Below, piece by piece: positions 57,858 to 64,000 of a stretch of 64,000 nucleotides of DNA. Below the pieces are notes generated by a model. It was not told the DNA's origin, searched no databases, and worked only from the letters and a program-made list of their open reading frames with translations. The position numbers and the translations under genes were made by a program. Numbering within the stretch: the first letter of the stretch is position 1; every line of letters starts with the position of its first letter. Origin of the DNA: Adenophora triphylla var. japonica (Eukaryota; Streptophyta; Magnoliopsida; Asterales; Campanulaceae); assembly GCA_022495995.1 (NCBI GenBank), contig JAFEMH010000523.1, positions 62,001-126,000 of the forward strand, in the 5' to 3' direction.

Positions 57858-59026
57858 TTTAAGATGTTAACCACCAACCACAATACCCTATAAGTAGTGC
57901 CACTAAGATTTTTTTTCCTAATTTTAGACAATGATTAGGAGTCTAATTTCTTAACAATACTTCCATCCAAGTCTTCCTAATTTTAGACATTTACCCCCCC
58001 CTCCCCCTTTGACTTTACACAAGATTCGACCTAAGGTGCATCTAGGGTGCCAGGATTGATATCAGGCGCTCAAACGTAGGCGACATACATCACCGTCCGC
58101 GATGCCGTCAATCGCCCCAAAATGGGATCTAGAACCAGTAAGGTAGTGTGCGGTTGAATATGTTACATTATTGAGACATTCACCCCCCTTCCTCCCCCTT
58201 TGACTTTAAGAGACTTGAAAATTAGATATTTAGTAACTTATCTAATGTATTGATTGGTGTTGAAATTATTAAAATTATTTGTGCGGTTGAAAGTATTAAA
58301 ATTATTTAATACTTGAGCCCACAGTTTTAGTCGCTTAATACAATTTGTGCTTACAGAAACTCCCTACCCAATTTGTGCGGTTGAATACGTGTATTGGAGA
58401 ACCCCTGCCAGATGCCATAGGAAAAAAGAAAAGTAAAATAGTTGTAACAAGATTTTCTTCTATTATCTTCATTATGGATGAGTAAAAACCATAACAAGAT
58501 TTATGATGCAAAAGTATAAAGCTTCCAAATATGAAATAGAAAGCCTATTCTAGGAGATGGTCCACCTTTATCATAGTTTACAGATTTCTGATTTTAAGAC
58601 TTCAAAGAAACATAAAATCATCATCTAAACAATGATCCATCTATTTCAAATAATGCTAATAATACTGAGACATACTAAAAAAGAAGAAAATGAAGTGTGA
58701 ACAAGCATACACCAAAACAATCTCTTAGAGCTCTATTAGAAGTCAGCAACTTCAAACTAAACTAACTAATTATCAACCAGAAAACTTTATAGAACGATTA
58801 ATTAAGAACAGGTACGAACAGAGACAATGAAAAGGGAGCAATTAGTTGCCAATATTATAAAATTGCTAACCATAAAGCTTTCCAGATAAACAGCTGAAAC
58901 GAATACTGTTTTGTTTACTAAAAGATCAGATGTGAAAGCACCAATAGTTAACAAATAGTTTTCGGTTGTCTATGTAATGAATTGATTACAGATAACAAGG
59001 AAAAACAAAGAACATGTTAGCATTAC
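57858..59026. other. Intergenic DNA, no gene recognised
   Basis: Contains C-rich runs at 57995-58010 and 58183-58200 and a GC-richer patch at 58030-58130 with no open frame of note. Confidence 0.4.
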
Positions 59027-59579
59027 CAGCTGCTGAAAATAATGATACAAGGGTCTTGAGACACTTCCAGAAGGTGAACTCCACAAACCCTGTAACTGAA
59101 GCAACTCACCTGCAAAATCATTTATGCTAACTAGCTAAGGGATTGATAACATATGCTTGGTGCTTACAGTTGAAGCAAGAAATATCAAATAAAACACCTC
59201 AATTTTGAAGAGAGCGAGAACCAAATTAAGTCATTTTCGATTAACTAAAACAATTAGACCCAAATTGAAAGACATTGAAATTAATTAAGTAAAAATCAAA
59301 TTAACAGGTAAACTGAATTAAAAAGGTAAATTCATGTATGAATTACATATTGAAAGACATTGAAATTAATTAAGTAAAAATCAAGAAATTAATACCTGGG
59401 TAGGTTGAGAGCGTCGGCTAGAGAGAGGAGGGAAGGAGAATCGGAGACGGTGGAGAGGTGGACGGCCGGCGAACCTTCCTGGCGGTGTGGAGAGGGTGGA
59501 CGGCGGCGGTCTGAGAGCGAGGGAAGAGAGAGAGATGAGTCTGCAGCAGCTCGTCGCCGGGGAAGAGAGAGAGAGAGCG

Positions 59580-59617
<38 letters not shown>

Positions 59618-59640
59618 CAGAGAGGCTGTGATTTTAATTA
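59027..59640 (-). other. Candidate 5' part of a minus-strand transcription unit
   Basis: On the minus strand a CT-rich leader-like stretch (59640 to 59396, including a (TC)n run at 59582-59612) ends in CCCAG|GTATTA, a good donor. Further on, TTTTGCAG|GTGAGT at 59119-59104 can act as acceptor or donor, and CAGCTG|GTAATG at 59027 as donor, delimiting an 83-bp candidate exon. No protein family was recognised and no ATG is convincing. If transcribed, it would run toward the NSE4 inverted repeat. Confidence 0.25.
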
Positions 59641-59654
59641 GGGCATAAAATTTT

Positions 59655-59885
59655 TATTTATATTTCACCTCAACGACGGAAAATTCCGCCGCTGGTAATC
59701 CGCCACTGGTAATTACGTAATCACACGGATTAATGACTTGGCATGTACCACCGACGAAAATTTCCCCCGCTGGTTTAAATAACCTCAGCGACGGAATTAT
59801 TCTGCCGCTAAATATTAACTCTACCGACGAAATTTTAATTCCGCCGCTAGAATTAATATTTAGCGGCGGAATTAGGTTAATTAAT
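59655..59885. mobile_element. CACTA-like subterminal repeat region
   Basis: About ten direct and inverted variants of CGACGGAATT/AATTCCGCCGCT in 230 bp. Such inverted CGACGGAA motifs are typical of the subterminal regions of plant CACTA (En/Spm) elements. No CACTA terminus or transposase was found nearby, so only one edge of an element, or a deleted derivative, may remain. Confidence 0.45.
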
Positions 59886-60150
59886 TTTAATTTAATAAAT
59901 ATCATTATTTTAATTTATATAAAACATGAAAATTATTTTAAATTACTCTCAAAAAAATAAATATGAGTCAATAAATATTATTTTTGAAAAAATAAATAAA
60001 TCATAAATATTAATTAATTTTAATTTAATAAATATCATTATTTTTAATTATATAAAACATGAAAATTATTTTAAATAAAATTATTTTAAATTACTCTCAA
60101 AAAAATAAATATGAGTCAATAAATATTATTTTTGAAAAATAAATAAATCA
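59883..60150. repeat. ~133-bp AT-rich tandem duplication
   Basis: Two copies sharing AATATCATTATTTT, ATAAAACATGAAAATTATTT, CTCTCAAAAAAATAAATATG and AGTCAATAAATATTATTTTT in the same order. The second has an extra AAAATTATTTTAAAT insertion. Confidence 0.85.
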
Positions 60151-60224
60151 TAAATTAAAATAAAATAAAAATAGAGCTAAACAAATTTAAAAAAATCTAA
60201 TTAACACCGACATAATTATTCTGC

Positions 60225-60380
60225 CGCTACTACCACCACCATCACTATCATCACTACAATCACTACTATCACCACCACCACGTACCACCACCATCACTAT
60301 CACCACTACAATCACTACTACCACCACTACCACCACCACCACTCCACCACTACTATCACGTACAATCACTACCACCATTA
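60225..60380. repeat. CAC/CAT/TAC trinucleotide microsatellite
   Basis: Imperfect CACCAC, ATCACTATC and ACAATCACTACTACC units, with a ~68-bp higher-order repeat (TACCACCACCATCACTATCA occurs twice). It directly precedes the telomere-like repeats. Confidence 0.9.
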
Positions 60381-60385
60381 TTATA

Positions 60386-60508
60386 CCCCTAAACCCTAAA
60401 CACTATATCCCTACTCCTAAACCCTAAACCCTAAACCCTAAACCCTATACCCTAAATCCTAAACCCTAAACCCTGAACCCTAAACCCTAAACCCTAAACC
60501 CTAACCCC
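60386..60508. repeat. Interstitial telomere-like repeats (CCCTAAA)n, left tract
   Basis: About 15 copies of CCCTAAA with a few variants (CCCTATA, CCCTGAA, TCCTAAA), the plant telomere repeat in C-strand orientation. An internal position is implied by gene and transposon sequence on both sides. Confidence 0.9.
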
Positions 60509-60540
60509 TGGTGTTGCACCCCCACCCCAACTTTTAATGG

Positions 60541-61864
60541 GCTGAGCTATGAGGAGTCTAGTTCACATGCGTGGAAGGCGGCTTCATATTTTCTACCACA
60601 GCTGGATGATTGTAGCCGGTGGATTGTTGGCAGGGGGGATATTAGATTCTGGGGGGATGACTGGTGTGGAGAACGTATTCGGGGTCCTAATCCGAAAGAT
60701 GAAACTTTATCGGTTCGGGATGGATTGGCGATTATAGATGATTTATGGGACCACATTCTGATTCACCTACATGATAACATTAAGAGGGTCCGGCTGGATA
60801 TTGATAGGGATGATAGGGTGGTGTTTACGCTGACAAAGTCGGGAGATTTTGAGACTGCAGCTTGGTGGGACCATTATCGTATTCGGAGTTCTTTGGTGGA
60901 TTGGGGTGCTAAGATTTGGCACAAGAACATTCCTACCAAGGTTAGTGTATTTTGGTGGCGCTTGATGCATAATGGCCTCCCGGTTGATTCGAGATTGGAG
61001 GAGAAGGGTTTCAACATCCCGCTTTGTTGTGTATGTTGTCTGTCTGGTGGACATAGGGAGACTCTTGAGCATTTATTTCTTCACTCGGATATGGCGTTAT
61101 CTTTATGGCAACATTGGTCTTCTTTCTTTGGGATTGGAAGTCAATATACGGGATTGCATCAGTTGTGGGAGATTTGGTGTAGGGGTCAATCCAAAAGGAC
61201 TCAAATAGGGTTGGTTCGCATGGGGACTATGATGTTTGTTTGCTGGGGTTTGTGGAAGGCGCGATGTAAGATGGTGTTTGAAGGCAAACAAATGGAGTGT
61301 GATGCTATCAATGAGGGAGTTCAACGTGCTTTGTTGGATATGTGTTCTTTTCTGACTCCCAAGGGGAAGCAAACACAAGAAACTCGTAATATTCTGAATT
61401 GTTTGGGATTAAGGGTAGTAGAGGTGAGGCGTAGAGTGAAAAGAGTCTTGATATGGGAGCCATCGAGGGAGTATTGTTACACTCTTAACACGGACGGATC
61501 AACAGTGCATGGTGAGTGCTCGGGAGGAGGTATCATTCGAGATTGGAGGGGTGGTTTCATTCATGCTTTTTCCAATTATTATGGGAGGGGCACCAACATG
61601 AAGGCGGAGATTTTGGCCCTTCGAGATGGGTTGAGATTATATCGGGAACTTCATTTAAGTTCGGTGCTTGTAGAGTCGGATTCTTTGGTGGCTGTGGAGA
61701 TTTTAGAAGGGTGCTTCTCCGGTCCCTGGCAACTTTCATATGAGCTTAGGGAATGTGGGAATTTGCTGGGGGAATTTGGCATTCGACATGTTTTACGGGA
61801 AGCAAATGGGGTGGCTGATCGGCTAGCGGCAGTGGCACATGTTCATCATCATCATATGGTTTAA
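60541..61864 (+). CDS. LINE (L1-type) ORF2 C-terminal part: zinc-binding RT tail and RNase H
   Basis: An open frame without ATG runs from about 60541 to TAA at 61862-61864, some 440 codons. It starts in the segment that follows the reverse transcriptase fingers and palm (GDIRFWGDDWCGERIRGPNP). Then comes the zf-RVT domain (GDFETAAWWDHYR, WGAKIWHKNIPTKVSVFWWR, a CCVCC cysteine cluster, ETLEHLFLHS). The C-terminal RNase H domain (RVT_3 type) has its acidic residues in place: NTDGS, MKAEILAL, VESDSL and GVADRLA. Catalytic RT and the endonuclease are missing: 5' truncation, as usual for LINEs. The frame has no internal stop, so the copy is young. The absence of an ATG and of upstream domains means no functional protein is expected. 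Confidence 0.85.
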
Positions 61865-62139
61865 TTGTTTGCTAGAGATCTTCCGGGGGATGTTATAGAG
61901 GCTTTGACTTTCGATAATTACGGATGCTATGTGGTTCGTGATTGATTTGGGACAGATTTTGGTATTGCAAGGTTTTAGGTTGCTGCAGAATTGCTGGGTT
62001 TTAATGGCTATTTTTCTGGGTGGTAAGGCTTTGGAAAATCAGTATTTATTTGCTGAACAATGGCTTGCTGGGCTGATGCATAATCTGGGTATACCGTGCG
62101 ACATTCATGGCCATAATTGGGTCTTGGGCGATCGCCCAA

Positions 62140-62245
62140 ATGTCTTGTGCGGACGCCCTTCCGCCTCGGCCAGACTTGCGCGGCCGCCCTAAGGGTTTGT
62201 GCGGTCGCCCTTATGCCACGGCCTGCTTGTGCGGCCGCCCTTGGC
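62140..62245 (+). repeat. GC-rich repeats in the LINE 3' UTR
   Basis: Five related GCGGACGCCCTT, GCGCGGCCGCCCT, GCGGTCGCCCTT and GCGGCCGCCCTT units, each about 20-35 bp apart and joined by TTGT or CTTG. A nearby GGGCGATCGCCC (62127-62138) is a perfect palindrome. Function unknown. Confidence 0.6.
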
Positions 62246-62430
62246 CTGGTGTGGCCTGGTATGGCCTGCTTGTTCAATTGATGGGCTGGTTAGATGGGCT
62301 TTTGATCTTGGGCTTTGTTATTTGGTATTGTGGTGTTAGAGTTGGGTCATATTCCCGCTCATCGATGTAATTTTAATATTTATCATTAAATCAAATTTTC
62401 AGGTGTCATCCTGATTCTCCTAAAAAAAAA

Positions 62431-62670
62431 CCCTAACCCCTAAACCCTAAACCCTAAATCCTAAACCCTAACCCATAACCCCTAACCCCTAAACCCTAAA
62501 CCTTAACCCTAACCCTAAACCCTAACCCCTAAACCCTAAACCCTAAACCCCAAACCCTAAACCCTAATCCTATACCCTATACTATATACCCTATACCATA
62601 TACTATATACCCTATACCTTATACCTATATACTATATATCCTATACCATATACTATATACCCTATATATA
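62431..62670. repeat. Interstitial telomere-like repeats, right tract, with CCTATACC variants
   Basis: About 18 units of CCCTAAA/CCCTAACC (62431-62572), then CCTATACTATATACCCTATA-type variants (62573-62670). Same strand orientation as the left tract. Confidence 0.9.
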
Positions 62671-62675
62671 CCAAA

Positions 62676-64000
62676 AACCGGTTTTGCTCTCCAGCTACTG
62701 TGGGCGAAAAAAGGTGCGATTAGTGCATTTTTTTCGATTTCATCGAAATTCCGCCGGAGATGGCCAAACCGCCTGACATTGGTGACCAGGCGAGCTTCCC
62801 TAACCTTCCTTCTACATAATTACCAAAGGATTCAACAAATAACATTCCAAATCCCATCAATTCATATCTCGATTGTCCACAAAATCCGAATTTCGTGCGA
62901 GCTGTTCAAGGTGATCGGAAAAGCTTCAATGGCATCAATGGAGTATTAGGTTATGATAGACTACCTCCTAGGAGGAAGATGAAGATTGATAACAAACCTG
63001 CAGTAATTTTCTTAAAGCTGGAATTGACGGCGGCAAATAATAGATAACGGCATTCCATGGTGCTCAAATTCTCAGCTGGCCGCCCAACTCTACAACAAAT
63101 TCACGATCACATAAAGCAAAATTGGCAGTTGAAAGGTGATTTTGTGGTAATTTTGATCAATCCTAGACATGTAGGAGTTTACATTAGCTGTGAAGATGAT
63201 TTGCGATTGGCTTTATCTAAGGAATCTCATATAATTCAGAAATGCATGTATAGAGCTTTTCGTTGGACTCCAGAGTTCAATTTAAATGTTGAGAATCCTA
63301 TTGTTGCTGTATGGATTCGTTTACCAGGAATTCCATGGCCATTTTATAATGGAGCCATGTTGGAATGCATTGGAAATGAAATAGGTAATTTTTTGAGGGT
63401 GGACAATAGGACATTGGGCCTTACAAATCAGTTGTTTGCTAGATTGTGTGTAGAAATTGATGTCTCTAAGCCTCTAGAGACTGAAATTTGGATTGGAGAA
63501 GCAAAGGACAATGGTTTTTGGCAAAAAATTGTGTATGAAGGTAACATTGCATATTGCACTGGATGTGGTCTGTTGGGACACTCTGTGGGAATATGTAGAA
63601 AGGTGGGAACAAGGAATTTCATTCCTAGAGACAATGTAACTGGAGAAAAACAAAGTAAAGCAGATGGTAAGAAACCAATGGTTGATAAGGTGGAGAAGAT
63701 GTGGAAGTTGAGAAGAAAGGAAAGGATGGGGCATCCAATAGCAAGATAGGGATAAAGGTTGGGGACTGCAGGAAAGGAAATCAGGAGGTGAACATAGAAA
63801 GGAAACAAATGCAACTCTTGGATAGAATTGTTGAGGAGGCAATAGAGGAGGTGAGACAAAAGGAAAACATAGGTGTAGATGAAATAGAAGATGGGGAAAT
63901 AGAGAAGACTAATGATGAACAGTTATGTGAAGAAAATGGGCAGAATACAGAAGCTATAGATGATAATGTGATAAAAGAAATTGGTAATGAGGAGATTATG
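62676..64000 (+). mobile_element. Second L1-type LINE, 5' end, cut by the window edge
   Basis: Begins just after the telomere-like tract, with a short 5' UTR before an ATG at 62760. ORF1 sequence continues to the end of the window. This copy retains its 5' end, unlike the preceding LINE; its ORF2 would lie beyond 64000. Confidence 0.75.
62760..64000 (+). pseudogene. LINE ORF1 (DUF4283 domain plus CCHC knuckle), with stops, incomplete
   Basis: ATG at 62760 opens MAKPPDIGDQASFPNLPST and stops at 62817-62819. The ORF1 N-terminal part then continues in other frames (YDRLPPRRKMKIDNKP) with a double stop near 63043. The main open part, 63057-63749, has the DUF4283 fold (VLKFSAGRPTLQQIHDHI, CEDDLRLAL, FRWTPEFN, VAVWIRLPGIPWPFYN) and a zf-CCHC_4 knuckle, CTGCGLLGHSVGIC. 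After a TAG at about 63747 the acidic C-terminal tail remains open to the window end (EEAIEEVRQKENIG, EDGEIEK). ORF1 proteins of plant L1 elements bind their own RNA. Three stops make this copy non-functional unless some are sequencing errors. Confidence 0.75.

Larger units (their letters stand above)
60510..62430 (+). mobile_element. 5'-truncated L1-type LINE with poly(A) against telomere-like repeats
   Basis: The coding part (60541-61864) is followed by a 560-bp 3' UTR and a 9-A tail (62422-62430), after which CCCTAACCCC repeats begin at once. The 5' side is also close to a CCCTAAA tract (ending 60508). The LINE therefore sits within a telomere-like array, or landed next to one. The 3' UTR holds five variants of TGCGGCCGCCCTT (62145-62240). 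Confidence 0.8.

Noticed and set aside
59405..59641. Arg/Glu-rich 78-codon frame on plus
   Set aside because: Comes from a GA-rich stretch with a (GA)n microsatellite; the CT-rich strand looks more like a plant 5' UTR.
60187..60378. Val/Gly/Asp-rich frame on minus
   Set aside because: Translation of the CAC/CAT microsatellite.

Overview
The window is plant nuclear DNA, most likely from a eudicot (an asterid is possible; the sequence alone does not fix the species). The evidence is: AT-rich intergenic DNA full of Stowaway-like MITEs with CTCCCTCCGT ends and TA target duplications, very large Ty3/gypsy LTR retrotransposons, plant L1-type LINEs, CCCTAAA telomere-type repeats, and short fragments of plant genes. 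Only one protein-coding gene looks intact and ordinary: an intronless gene on the minus strand (998-1540) for a 180-residue protein with an EAR-type motif and the C-terminal coiled coil of SHOOT GRAVITROPISM 5/IDD-like proteins, but without their zinc fingers.

Layout. 1-8120: the SGR5-like gene, then a dense MITE field including one MITE nested in another (6721-7242) between TA microsatellites. 8120-15866: no convincing gene; a hAT-like terminus, degenerate TTTAGGG-like repeats, a ~140-bp tandem array, a duplicated block with a CT microsatellite, and a C-terminal fragment of a GH3 beta-xylosidase-like gene (14111-14458).

15867-56619: one 40.7-kb block of nested LTR retrotransposons. Outer, plus strand: 5' LTR, PBS and broken gag of a Tat/Ogre-type element (15867-20875), and the gag end, minisatellite-rich 3' region and 3' LTR of a closely related copy (39554-56619). 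Between these lies an 18.7-kb Tat/Ogre-type element in reverse (20876-39553) with broken gag, protease and a partial integrase. It has no reverse transcriptase that I can see, and it carries two antisense multi-exon genes (plant-mobile-domain and DUF7745-like). The gag pieces on its two sides overlap by about 400 bp and the borders share no target duplication, so the block is a chimera and not a clean nest. Inside the right part sits a third element (44505-52859, reverse) with two 2,694-bp LTRs, a perfect ATACT target duplication, an open gag and a heavily decayed pol.

56620-64000: an inverted repeat with 216-bp arms and a 25-nt loop, both arms derived from one NSE4 (SMC5/6 complex) coding segment; a weak candidate transcription unit; CACTA-like subterminal repeats; and two L1-type LINE pieces around an interstitial telomere-like array, one LINE having its poly(A) directly against CCCTAA repeats.

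Strongest observations. (1) The NSE4 inverted repeat, which fits the inverted-duplication model for birth of a small-RNA locus. (2) A palindrome TCCGCGCGGA exactly 22 bp upstream of the TATA box in all four Tat LTRs, present also 20-23 bp upstream of AT-rich boxes in front of both antisense genes; this suggests a shared promoter design for the sense and antisense units. (3) The gag-only third element, whose near-identical LTRs contrast with a long-dead pol.
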